NCBI RefSeq assembly: GCF_009725985.1
Contig: NZ_RCNR01000003.1
Span: 62,001-126,000, forward strand
Direction: 5' to 3'
Length of the DNA stretch: 64,000 nt
Origin: Zobellia amurskyensis
GTDB lineage: Bacteria; Bacteroidota; Bacteroidia; Flavobacteriales; Flavobacteriaceae
Below are positions 17,768-26,955 of the stretch, piece after piece (within the stretch, counting starts at the first letter, position 1; each line of letters begins with the position of its first letter). Under the pieces are notes generated by a model. The model was not told the origin of the DNA, made no database searches, and worked only from the letters and a program-made list of their open reading frames with translations. The translations under genes were made by a program, and so were the position numbers.

Positions 17768-19897
17768 TTACTCCGGAATTAAATTGTGGTATTTATTGAA
17801 GTAATAAGGTAAAAGATAAAAAGTGCCTTCGTGTTCTGAATAGCCATTTCCTTCTGAGTCATGCAAATCAAAAGCATCTCTATCTAAACGCACATGGCCA
17901 CGTTCATCAATTGGCAGTGCATAAGAATCTACGCGCCAGCCCATGTCAGCTTCCTGGGCCGGTGTAGGGTCAAATTGCACATCAAGGCGATGGGTATTGT
18001 CCATTTCGTATCCGATAAGGTCTAAGGGAATGCGCTGTAAAGTCTCTTTGATAAATTTAGGGTCAAGACTGCTTTTTCCATAGCGATCAATAACCGATTG
18101 TGCAAACAATGGATTCTCTTTGAACATTTCATTTGTATTAAAATAGCCTTCGTTTACTTTTTTGTTAAACGTGTTTGCTAATGCACCGTAAAGGCCATCC
18201 CAAAAAGCATTTTTTTGTTTACTAATATTTAACCAGGCATATTCAAGTGATAGGCGATACATCATTAAAAGCTCAGGGTCTTTTTCATAATTGATAAGTC
18301 CGTAGAAACTCATTAAACCAAGGTTATTATCCCAAGGCACTACATTTTCTGGCGGAAAAAATTCCTTTGGGTGCATGGCATTAATATGATAATTCTGTTC
18401 ATCACGTAACATCTTAGCAACCTCATCATATTTTGGATTTTCGGTAACATGACTAGCTACGTTTAGAAAAGAGAGCATCATCATAGAATTGAGACCGCGT
18501 TGATCCCAACCCCAAATAGAATTAAAATAATCAGGGTCAAAACTGCCCCAGCGTGTTGGCTTGCCATCATAATCAACTAGTTTAAAATTATGACGAATAA
18601 GGTGATCAGTAACATTGGCAACCACTTGTTTAACAGCTGTTTTCTCTTCTTGAGTTTCAGCTACAAGATCATAATAAACACCGTAATAAAAATAATGCCC
18701 CGCCAATTCATCAGAGCTAGTATCGCATTTCCATCTGTACTTACCATCTTCACTCAAAGGAAAACGAGGAAAAATATCTTTCCAAAACGGGTCATTCTTT
18801 TGATGCCTTTTATTGTATTCCTTATTGTACTGTTCGTTGACTGGTTCATGCCAATCTACAGGAATAATAACGCGGGCCGGGAACCCTGGTACTGAAGTAA
18901 TATCAACCAACCATTTTACAGCATTAAAACTTCTATCGGCAATTTCTTTGGCTTCTTTGTCTCCAGTGATTGCATATCGAAATGCCTGTGCTGCACCATA
19001 CATGGCGGTATATTGACCATCATTATCAGAAATCGCAAGTTGATAACTATCTATATCAAACTGCTTATTAAGCTGGTTTTGACAAATAAAGCCCATTCTA
19101 GAATGCCTCTCTTCGGTCAATTGTGTAAAAAATTCAGCCTTTTCTTCATAGGTGATTTCTTTGGAAATAATTTGACTAATACCGTTGTTCGTGGCAATCC
19201 ATGCAATACCTTCATTATCTACCATGATATCATTTATAGTATTATCTGGAAGCCAACGCCTTGTAGAACGATAATAGAAATAATCGTTTTCAGCTCTAAT
19301 GGCTCCTCGTTCAGTACCAAACCAAACCTCTCCATTTGGTCCTGACGAAGCACATGTAAAATTTGTATAAGGCACCCCTTCTTTCCCGGTAAATAATTGC
19401 CATGCGCCGTTGGTGTATTTCCCGATACCTTCTTTAGAACCAAACCATAAGTTACCACTTGAATCAACAACTAATGCCGCAACCATTTTTAAGGCCCAAC
19501 TATAGTTTTCATCTGCAGGCAAAATCTGTTTCCATTTTTTTCTTGCTACTTTTTTAAATAAACCACTTTCACAGCCAATATAAGTTTCACCTTTATAAGT
19601 TACTTCTGAGAGTATTTCTCCTGAACCTTCTGGTACGTTTTTGAACTCTGAAAATGATTGTTCCTTTTGATTGTTTTTTGCCTTCGCCCATTCTTCTCCA
19701 TTCCAACTAAAAAAAGCTCCAGAAGCTTTTACTAATGGCATATTATTATAAAGTTGAATTTTATCAATCGCTCCCAATGGAAGTCCTTTTTCACTGCTAT
19801 GAATTACAACTACATCCTGTTTAAACTTATCTTTCTCTCCATTTGTTATAAAAGAGAATTGAAGAATCGCGATTATTAATAATAAAAAGGTTCGCAT
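17768..19897 (-). CDS. Exported beta-propeller plus alpha/alpha-barrel protein, unknown activity (copy 2)
   Basis: A Sec signal peptide (about 1-19) is followed by propeller blades like those in the sensor part of hybrid two-component systems (DSSGNLWFGSKEGIGKY, GPNGEVWFGTERGAI, DNEGIAWIATNNGIS). A helical C-terminal half of about 430 residues has the look of an (alpha/alpha)6 glycosidase or lyase. Motifs shared with the upstream paralog are SDNDGQYTAMYG, PGFPAR, DTSSDELAGH and GKPTRWGSFDPDY, and the acidic residues in them are candidate catalytic residues. No kinase or DNA-binding domain is present, so it is not a regulator. It lies 47 bp behind its paralog in one operon. A new carbohydrate-active family is possible. 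Confidence 0.8.
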   Translation of the reverse strand: MRTFLLLIIAILQFSFITNGEKDKFKQDVVVIHSSEKGLPLGAIDKIQLYNNMPLVKASGAFFSWNGEEWAKAKNNQKEQSFSEFKNVPEGSGEILSEVTYKGETYIGCESGLFKKVARKKWKQILPADENYSWALKMVAALVVDSSGNLWFGSKEGIGKYTNGAWQLFTGKEGVPYTNFTCASSGPNGEVWFGTERGAIRAENDYFYYRSTRRWLPDNTINDIMVDNEGIAWIATNNGISQIISKEITYEEKAEFFTQLTEERHSRMGFICQNQLNKQFDIDSYQLAISDNDGQYTAMYGAAQAFRYAITGDKEAKEIADRSFNAVKWLVDITSVPGFPARVIIPVDWHEPVNEQYNKEYNKRHQKNDPFWKDIFPRFPLSEDGKYRWKCDTSSDELAGHYFYYGVYYDLVAETQEEKTAVKQVVANVTDHLIRHNFKLVDYDGKPTRWGSFDPDYFNSIWGWDQRGLNSMMMLSFLNVASHVTENPKYDEVAKMLRDEQNYHINAMHPKEFFPPENVVPWDNNLGLMSFYGLINYEKDPELLMMYRLSLEYAWLNISKQKNAFWDGLYGALANTFNKKVNEGYFNTNEMFKENPLFAQSVIDRYGKSSLDPKFIKETLQRIPLDLIGYEMDNTHRLDVQFDPTPAQEADMGWRVDSYALPIDERGHVRLDRDAFDLHDSEGNGYSEHEGTFYLLPYYFNKYHNLIPE

Positions 19898-19944
19898 ACG
19901 GTATCGAATTAAATGGATTTTTTAAAATTGATGCATTACAGATA

Positions 19945-22170
19945 TTATGGTTGCGGTGCGCTTATCACACCCAAATATCGACCCATCCAATAGGGTAATA
20001 ACCAGATATCACCTGCAGAATATTCTTCTTTGCCATTACCTCCCCCATCTAGTGTAAACATGTTGCCATTATGTCTTTGGATACGACGCTCGTCTGGTGG
20101 TAATACTTCTTTAGTTGTCTGCTCTCTGAAGTTTGGCTCTATCAATTCTATGTCTTTTCTATGGCTATTTTTAACATCCCAAGCAACCATATCCAATGGG
20201 TGTTCTTTAAGGTACCATACAGCTTCATTTAAATCAAATTCAGCTGTGCCAGTTAGTGCGGTCATAATATTCCAAGCACCCTCTTTTTCAGGTCGTTCAG
20301 CCTCCCAGTGATTAATAATAGATGCTTTAAACTTTGACTTAAGTGAATCATTAAATGCATAATTGTATAATCCCCAATAGCCTACAAAGTACATTTCATC
20401 ATCAGAATGATTCCATGATTCTGAAAGCATTTTACTCCAATCATCTGCATCTTCCGGAGCAGGTGCAACTTCTTTCATCGGCCGCATTAAGTTTTCTAAA
20501 TACCCATGATTATCCATTAAATCAAAAGCTTTCTCCCTATATTTTTCTTTCCCTGTAAAGTGATAAGCAGTTTGTAGCATAGCAATAATATTCGATGAAT
20601 TCACTTTTCGATCGCCTACCATTTTTGGTCTCGCATTTACATATTCAGGATTCCATTTTCCCCAAGTGGTAGGTTTACCATCAAAATCAATCATATACAT
20701 ATCATTACGAACTACATGACTCATTAAAGTGTCAATTAAGGTAATTGCGCGATCTTTTAAATCATTCTCCATTAGCTCTGCCATTACACCATATGCGAAA
20801 ATATGTCCGATAGCCTCATCACTACTGGTGGTTGATTTCCAATCCCATTCTGGATTGTTTGTATGCTGCCACCGGTCAGGATCGTGCAATTTTTCAATGT
20901 AGCCACTACGCTCAAAAGAACGAGAAGGAAAGCCTGGGACCGGATTAATACTGAACAATCGCTCCATAGCCTCCATTGATTCTATACAATTTTGAAGTGC
21001 ATCTTCTGATTTGGTTACCGCATATCGAAAAACTTCACCAGCTAAATACATGGTAGTCCATAAGCCATCATTGTCAGAATCAGAAAGGCGACCAGAATCA
21101 AAATTTCCATTGTCCATATCAACCAAAGTGGCATTAAAGCCTAATCGAATATGTCTATTTCTAACTTGATTTTCATAGTATAATGCCTTATCATACAGCG
21201 TCATTTCTTTAAATATGATATGGCCTAATCCTGCATCGGTCAAAACCAAAACAGACCCATCATTGCCAGCAGAAATTCGTTTTACATCATTACTAGGTAA
21301 CCATCTTTTCCCGTAATAATAATCGAATTTACCATCTTCACGTAGTTTAAAAGCACCCTCATTAGAGCCAAACCAAAGCTCACCATTAATAGTTTCTATC
21401 GTTGTTATTTGGTTGGCTGGTAGTTTGTTTTGAATAGCACCAATTTGCTTGCCTGTTATAGCATCTAGCTCAAAATAACCATTAGAAGTGCCAAGAACTA
21501 ATTTATCTTCTAGCAGCGCAAATGAGGTTAATTTTTGCACTTGCTGTATTGTTTTTAACGTATTATTGGAAGCATCAAAACTTGAAATACTATGTTCACC
21601 TAAAATCCAAAATATATTATTTGCAGCTTGGTACCGTATCGCTATAAGTTCATCGTCAATTTTTGATTTCCAAGATGGTTTATCTTTAGAAAGAAATTGT
21701 AACGCCTTACCATCACTAATTAAAAAATTAAAATTATCACCAGCTGTAAGTAATTTAGCTTTGGGTAAATCATGCAAAAGATAAAGGCTTCCGGCCCATG
21801 CATTACTAAAAACCGCTTTATCATCTAAATAGACAAACTGATTTTTATACAAAGTAAGTCCACTTATATTTTTGTCTGTTAGCGGGCGATATGTTTTGTC
21901 TTTAAGTAGTGTACCCGGATATAAAAATTGCCCATCATGCGTTCTAAGTAGGCCTTCTGAAGATAGTACCTGAATAACACCATTTCGATCCATTTGAACC
22001 TGTAAAAGCTCACTTTCTTCAGCATTATACTTAATACTTAAATCTTGAATATAAGGTACATCTTGATAATTAGGAATTTGAGAAACCGCTTCTTCTTTTT
22101 TCTCTGTATTGTTGCATGATACGATTAGAAGTGAAATTAGCCAAATGTAATGGCGATATAGATTTTTCAT
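19945..22170 (-). CDS. Lipoprotein beta-propeller plus alpha/alpha-barrel protein, unknown activity (copy 1)
   Basis: This 741-residue lipoprotein has its lipobox at about residue 19 (LLIVSCNN). The N-terminal ~320 residues form propeller blades (NGELWFGSNEGAFKL, DGSVLVLTDAGLGHI). The C-terminal half is helical and repeats the motifs of the 709-residue neighbour: SDNDGLWTTMYL, PGFPSR, TTSSDEAIGH and GKPTTWGKWNPEY. It is tethered to a membrane, whereas the paralog looks soluble, so the pair may act at different places on related oligosaccharides. It sits between the GH92 gene (199 bp upstream, its own promoter possible) and its paralog. Confidence 0.8.
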   Translation of the reverse strand: MKNLYRHYIWLISLLIVSCNNTEKKEEAVSQIPNYQDVPYIQDLSIKYNAEESELLQVQMDRNGVIQVLSSEGLLRTHDGQFLYPGTLLKDKTYRPLTDKNISGLTLYKNQFVYLDDKAVFSNAWAGSLYLLHDLPKAKLLTAGDNFNFLISDGKALQFLSKDKPSWKSKIDDELIAIRYQAANNIFWILGEHSISSFDASNNTLKTIQQVQKLTSFALLEDKLVLGTSNGYFELDAITGKQIGAIQNKLPANQITTIETINGELWFGSNEGAFKLREDGKFDYYYGKRWLPSNDVKRISAGNDGSVLVLTDAGLGHIIFKEMTLYDKALYYENQVRNRHIRLGFNATLVDMDNGNFDSGRLSDSDNDGLWTTMYLAGEVFRYAVTKSEDALQNCIESMEAMERLFSINPVPGFPSRSFERSGYIEKLHDPDRWQHTNNPEWDWKSTTSSDEAIGHIFAYGVMAELMENDLKDRAITLIDTLMSHVVRNDMYMIDFDGKPTTWGKWNPEYVNARPKMVGDRKVNSSNIIAMLQTAYHFTGKEKYREKAFDLMDNHGYLENLMRPMKEVAPAPEDADDWSKMLSESWNHSDDEMYFVGYWGLYNYAFNDSLKSKFKASIINHWEAERPEKEGAWNIMTALTGTAEFDLNEAVWYLKEHPLDMVAWDVKNSHRKDIELIEPNFREQTTKEVLPPDERRIQRHNGNMFTLDGGGNGKEEYSAGDIWLLPYWMGRYLGVISAPQP

Positions 22171-22369
22171 AAAAGATCGAAATTTAGATGATTCGATGAT
22201 GGTTTAGAATAAACTATTCAACATAGCTAGTTCACAAACCTTCCTTCACAAATAAACTTTTTTTTGATCTTCTATACTTCCTATATATTACATGGTTTGC
22301 ATTAAATATTGACTAAAAACCCACACAATACTTCTAATTTGCATCAAAGTGTTAGAATAATTGAAGTTT

Positions 22370-24742
22370 CTAATTTTTAGTCAATGACGGTGGCACATTT
22401 TTAACTCCCCATTTTTTATTCGGCTGAGGTCCCATTTTAAATTGCAAAGTACCTCCTTTGGCAATTTCATCATGAGTAATCCATGTTCTATCAAATGACT
22501 TTCCATTCAAAGTTGCCGATTGAATATACTTATTCTCTTTAGAATTATTTTTTGCTCGAATTACAAATGTTTTATTCTTATCAAGCTTTAAGGTTACTTC
22601 CCCAAAAAGAGGGCTGCCAATAGTATAAGTAGTACTTCCGGGTGCCATTGGGTAGATACCCATAGAACTTAAAATATACCATGAAGAAAGTGAACCCATA
22701 TCGTCATTACCTGGTAGACCCCCTGGCCCTATTCTATACATTTCTTCAGAAACTTGTCTTGCTCTATATTGTGTTTTCCATGGTTGACCTGCGTAATTAT
22801 ATAAATATGCAACATGATGCGAAGGCTGATTACCTTGTACATATTGGCCAATAGTACCAACTACACCTACATATTTGGGAGGTGAAATAATTGGACTCAT
22901 TTCAAAAAAAGTGTCCAATTTATCAATGAATTGATTTTTGTTGTCAAATAGATTAATCAAACCCTGCGGATCGTGTTGCACAGACCATACATACTGCCAT
23001 GCATTAGACTCAGTATAATGTCGGTTTGGACGACGCCCAACTAATAATGGGTCAAAATATTTGTAATAGCTATGGTCTTCTAATTTTACAATTTCTTGTT
23101 CATTATCACCTAATTCCGGTAAAAACTTACCATCATATGTTTTAGGTCTCATAAACTTCGTTTTTGGGTCCCAAACATTTTTATAATTATAGGCTCGTTT
23201 TGTAAACAACTCATAGTCTTTTGTTTTACCAAGCTCTTTGGCCAATTGCGCTATACACCAATCATCATAAGCTAACTCAAGTGTATTTGGCACAGCCTCT
23301 GTCACCTTATCAATTGGTGCAAACCCTTTTTCAAGATAATAGGTTAATCCTGATCTACCTGCTTCATGCGGAACTGGTGCTTTCGGAAGTTCTAAAGCCT
23401 TCTTGCGCATAGCTTTATACAAAAGGTCAATATCAAAATCACGATACCCTTTTAAATAAGCATCTACAATAACCGGAATCAAGTGGTCACCAACCATCGA
23501 TTCACCATAAACATTTAAAAAATGCTGCGCAGGTAACCAACCATAGTTTTCTACTTTGGCGGCAATTGATTTAATATAATCGTTGACATGTTCAGGTGAT
23601 ATTAATGTCATTAATGGATGCTGTGTACGATAGGTATCCCAACAAGAGAAAGAACCATAGAAATCAAATCCATCTGCTTGATGTACTTTTCCGTCTGAAC
23701 CAAAATATTTTCCATCTACATCTTGTGAAATATATTGCGATAACAAGGACCTGTATAAAGCAGTGGTGAAAATTTGTTTTTGATCTTCAGTTGCATCGTT
23801 CACCGTTATTTTAGAAAGCTCTTTGTTCCATATTTTCTTTGCGTTTTCTCTTATTCCATCAAAGTCCCAGTCTGATATTTCTTGATGTAGATTTTTTCGC
23901 GCACCTTCAATGCTCGTATATGAAATACCTACTTTAACTAAAATCTGTTCATTTTCTTCAGTATGGTATTGAACAAACGCGCCTATTTTATCACCTGCCT
24001 CAGCATTTTTGTATGGAAAAACACTTCCATCAGATTCTGGCGTTTTATAACTAGCATCAAAAGTGCCATAGTATAAAAATGGCTTACTAAATTCTGCCAC
24101 AAAATATACTTTTCCTAGTCCAGCTGCTTTGGCGCCTTCAATACGATTATTGTCAATTATTTTTAATTCAGAAAGTTCACCTTTTGTCATATCACCTATT
24201 TGGTGACCTACATCTAAAATTATCCTAGAATTCATTGATTTCGGAAAAGTATACCGATGAAAACCTGCACGTTGCGTAGAAGTTAATTCTGCAGTAACAT
24301 CATAATCTTTAAGCTTTACGGAATAATAACCCGGAGAAGCAATTTCATCTTCATGATCAAATCTAGAGCGATAGCCTTCATCAGGATTTTCTAAAGAACC
24401 AGATACTATTTTTAACTTGGTACTAGTAGTAGGCATTAATAATATTTCACCGCCATTAACCATACCAACACCGCTCCAATGGGTATGGCTAAAACCCATC
24501 AATGAACTTTCGGAATAAACATAACCTGCGCAATACGTCCAGCCTTCAGTATGTATATCGGGACTTAAGTGCACCAAAGCATTCGGTAATGAAGCTCCTG
24601 GAAAAGTATGCCCGAAAAAATCGGTGCCAATAAACGGGTCTACATAATCAACCAGTTCTTTGGTTTGAGAATGACCAATTTGAAAAAAAGCAACAATCAA
24701 AATCAAGGTCAATGCAGTAATTGATTTAAAGGAACATTTCAT
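22370..24742 (-). CDS. GH92 family alpha-mannosidase, exported
   Basis: GH92 enzymes are calcium-dependent inverting exo-alpha-mannosidases that act on N-glycans and yeast mannan. From the ATG at 24742 the protein has 790 residues with a Sec signal peptide (FFQIGHSQ); the nine residues encoded upstream lack signal features. An N-terminal beta-sandwich starts at VDYVDPFIGT, with GHTFPGASLPNALVHLSPD and MGFSHTHWSGVG. The (alpha/alpha)6 domain contains FSCWDTYRTQHPL and GLPGNDDMGSLSSWYILSSMG (shown here as GGLPGNDDMG plus SSWYILSSMGIYP), which carries the acidic pair near the catalytic base. The length fits the family. A consensus promoter lies 168 bp upstream. It would trim alpha-mannose from the target glycan. 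Confidence 0.93.
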   Translation of the reverse strand: MKCSFKSITALTLILIVAFFQIGHSQTKELVDYVDPFIGTDFFGHTFPGASLPNALVHLSPDIHTEGWTYCAGYVYSESSLMGFSHTHWSGVGMVNGGEILLMPTTSTKLKIVSGSLENPDEGYRSRFDHEDEIASPGYYSVKLKDYDVTAELTSTQRAGFHRYTFPKSMNSRIILDVGHQIGDMTKGELSELKIIDNNRIEGAKAAGLGKVYFVAEFSKPFLYYGTFDASYKTPESDGSVFPYKNAEAGDKIGAFVQYHTEENEQILVKVGISYTSIEGARKNLHQEISDWDFDGIRENAKKIWNKELSKITVNDATEDQKQIFTTALYRSLLSQYISQDVDGKYFGSDGKVHQADGFDFYGSFSCWDTYRTQHPLMTLISPEHVNDYIKSIAAKVENYGWLPAQHFLNVYGESMVGDHLIPVIVDAYLKGYRDFDIDLLYKAMRKKALELPKAPVPHEAGRSGLTYYLEKGFAPIDKVTEAVPNTLELAYDDWCIAQLAKELGKTKDYELFTKRAYNYKNVWDPKTKFMRPKTYDGKFLPELGDNEQEIVKLEDHSYYKYFDPLLVGRRPNRHYTESNAWQYVWSVQHDPQGLINLFDNKNQFIDKLDTFFEMSPIISPPKYVGVVGTIGQYVQGNQPSHHVAYLYNYAGQPWKTQYRARQVSEEMYRIGPGGLPGNDDMGSLSSWYILSSMGIYPMAPGSTTYTIGSPLFGEVTLKLDKNKTFVIRAKNNSKENKYIQSATLNGKSFDRTWITHDEIAKGGTLQFKMGPQPNKKWGVKNVPPSLTKN

Positions 24743-25251
24743 GTATTTGTTTTTATTGTTTTGAGGCATTCTGTATAACTATCCAAGTAATTATAAAAAG
24801 ACGTTTTTTTATATTTTTTTAAACTATATCACTTAAATCGGGTTCTTCCTTTTTTTTAAATTTGCTACTGTTGACCTTTTAAGGTGTTAAAGAATCTTGT
24901 CTACATTCACAAATATATAGCAGTATTTTAAAATCAAAGGTTAATATATAATGTGAATGAGATAAGATAGCGGAAATAAAAGAGTAGTTAGCAACTAAAT
25001 TTTTAATGACACTCATTCACTGTAGTTAGGTAAATATCAAAGTGTCTAGCCCTGAAGCCCATAAATTAGTTCAAAATTCAAAAACAACCAGATAGCAATC
25101 TATCCATGTAGTTGAGAATGAAGGTAAGAGTAGGTTTGCCTTTGCTTTTATTACCTTAGAACGAAACTATACACCAATAAAGGAAATGCAGCTATACTCT
25201 TTGTTTATTTTTGAATTCTATCTATTACATAGTAAAAAAGTGCACTTAGAC
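24743..25251. other. Intergenic region upstream of GH92
   Basis: These 509 bp separate the esterase gene from GH92, both on the minus strand. No gene was found. The part next to GH92 holds a good promoter (24910-24938). The remainder shows no strong repeat or hairpin. Confidence 0.6.
24910..24938 (-). promoter_or_regulatory. Consensus Bacteroidota promoter for GH92 gene
   Basis: On the minus strand TTTG (24938-24935) is followed after 17 bp by TATATTTG (24917-24910). This matches the -33/-7 consensus TTTG-N17-23-TAnnTTTG. It ends 168 bp before the GH92 start. The 12-mer around the -7 element (ACAAATATATAG on the plus strand, 24909-24920) recurs upstream of the esterase gene. Confidence 0.55.
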
Positions 25252-26406
25252 TTATTTTAAATTTAAATGAGCTATTATGGCCTCGTCGCCAATGATAGCG
25301 TCTTTAGGGCGAGGGGTAGACGCGGAGAAAACCTTTAGATCATCTTCAGGAAGAATAGTTACAAAACCCTCTTGAACCCCATCAGTAATGGTTACATTTT
25401 TCAAATTCAACTTTAGATGATAAGCAAAAAATGTATAAGCCGCTGCACGTTTTGAGTATCCGTAATCATGTTTCTCCATCGGAAGGTGTACGTTTTCAAC
25501 CTTATGTTCTGCGTCATATAAGGCATATACTTTTTGTACATATGGATATTCTACTCGTGGTGTATTTCGTGTCCAGTCAGATCCATTCGAAATTAGTAGC
25601 ATAGGACGTGGAGCGCATAAAGCAGCAATCTCTACATTATTTGTTTGGTGTCCCGCACTTTTATGAATGGGCATTCCACTTTCGCACACGCATCCACCAA
25701 AAAAATGAGCAGAGACTTGAACGGCTGGAACGGCTACCTTAATACGTTCATCAATTGCGGTTAACACAAATGTTTGTGTGCCCCCTCCGGACCCTCCTGT
25801 CATCCCAATTCTTTCAGAGTCAACATCTGCACGGGAGAGTAGGTATTCTAATACTCTTTTACTATTCCATGTTTGTAGTAATAACGCAATAGGCATTTTG
25901 TGCGTAGTCTGATCGGATTCTGCATAGCCAACCATATCATAAGCAAAAACAATAGCACCCATTCTGGCCAATGTGGCACATCTTGTCTGTACATCCTCTT
26001 TCAACCTTTTGTCGGACAAATGGCCATGTGGAGAAAGAATAGCGGCATTTTTTTTATTTGGGTTAATTGGGCTATATAGGTTTCCGGTAATGTAAAATCC
26101 GGGAAAACTTTCGATAGCAATATTTTCTACAATATAACCATCTAAAATATGCTTTTGATTAATTATAGGGTTGAAGTTACCTTCAATATAGGGCATTTGA
26201 TCTAATTTCATACCTGTAATTATTCCAGATCGGATGATATCTGCACGATTTTCCCAAGATGTTAGGTCGCTCCATTTCTTTGTGAAATCTTTCATAACAA
26301 GATTGGCTTCGTCTTCGGTCCAATACTTACCTGTACATAGCATTTCACTTTGAGCCTGAAGAATTACAGTAAATGCAATAAACAGAAGGGTCATTACTTT
26401 TTTCAT
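25252..26406 (-). CDS. Exported alpha/beta hydrolase, acetyl-xylan-esterase-like
   Basis: The protein has 384 residues with a Sec signal peptide ending near residue 19 (ILQAQS). The alpha/beta-hydrolase core shows SPHGH (oxyanion region), the nucleophile elbow GGSGGG with S206, and a late EKHDYGYS segment that carries the likely catalytic His. The acid is probably the Asp in ISNGSDW. The fold is that of the AXE1/dienelactone-hydrolase type esterases common in polysaccharide loci. It probably removes acetyl or other acyl groups from glycans in the periplasm. It stands alone in the operon sense, 846 bp behind a -7-like element shared with GH92 only in its core; the exact substrate is unknown. 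Confidence 0.8.
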   Translation of the reverse strand: MKKVMTLLFIAFTVILQAQSEMLCTGKYWTEDEANLVMKDFTKKWSDLTSWENRADIIRSGIITGMKLDQMPYIEGNFNPIINQKHILDGYIVENIAIESFPGFYITGNLYSPINPNKKNAAILSPHGHLSDKRLKEDVQTRCATLARMGAIVFAYDMVGYAESDQTTHKMPIALLLQTWNSKRVLEYLLSRADVDSERIGMTGGSGGGTQTFVLTAIDERIKVAVPAVQVSAHFFGGCVCESGMPIHKSAGHQTNNVEIAALCAPRPMLLISNGSDWTRNTPRVEYPYVQKVYALYDAEHKVENVHLPMEKHDYGYSKRAAAYTFFAYHLKLNLKNVTITDGVQEGFVTILPEDDLKVFSASTPRPKDAIIGDEAIIAHLNLK

Positions 26407-26955
26407 ATAGTTTTAATTTATAGTGTTACTACTTGCCGGCGTATTTTCGGCTCTCGATTTGGGGAAGTACTCATCTCTGAATGTTTGCTTTACAATGGTG
26501 ATATAACAAATATATAGTATGAGATAGGTGGTTTACTTCCCCTATTTTGTCCATTTTACATTATATATTAACTCTCAACTTTTTAGCAAAATTCTTGTAC
26601 ATAAAGAAATGGTTGATCAATACCTAGAGCTACCACCCCTTGCTATACATGAGAAAAAGAAGAATAGTCATAACATATGAATAGACCTGTCTTAGGTTAA
26701 ATGTTTATGTAAACTCAGTAAGATAGTTGAAGTATTACATTATTTTTTTCTATTCTTTTGCTTAGATAGATATTAATTATTGATAGTTTACCTGTGTAAA
26801 TGAATAAGCTTTCTACATATAACGCAGGTTTAATTAATGCGCTTAGTTGATAGAATAACTGAAATTGTACTTATTTAATATTGTAAGATAAATCTAGAAC
26901 GAATACTTATCAAGACGGTTAAACCAAATTTTGTAAAATCTAAAATTATTCAGAA
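26407..26955. other. Divergent intergenic region, esterase versus Gfo/Idh/MocA operon
   Basis: No gene was found in these 549 bp. The spacer must contain promoters for both flanking genes. A minus-strand TATATTTG element lies at 26507-26514. No good plus-strand TAnnTTTG element was found close to the oxidoreductase start. Confidence 0.6.
26507..26514 (-). promoter_or_regulatory. -7 element (TATATTTG) upstream of the esterase gene
   Basis: TATATTTG on the minus strand lies about 100 bp before the esterase start. It sits in the 12-mer ACAAATATATAG (plus strand, 26506-26517), identical to that in the GH92 promoter. A matching -33 TTTG was not seen at the expected spacing. Confidence 0.4.

Noticed and set aside
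18590-19345. Three plus-strand ORFs of 67-110 codons
   Set aside because: All lie antisense within the propeller/alpha-alpha-barrel gene and show no domain or signal.
17768-22170. Propeller proteins as two-component sensors
   Set aside because: The blades look like those of hybrid two-component systems, but there is no histidine kinase, receiver or DNA-binding domain.
10047-26406. Horizontal transfer island suggested by AT-richer sequence
   Set aside because: Several stretches look more AT-rich by eye than the flanks, but I could not compute composition, and no mobile element or attachment repeat marks the ends.
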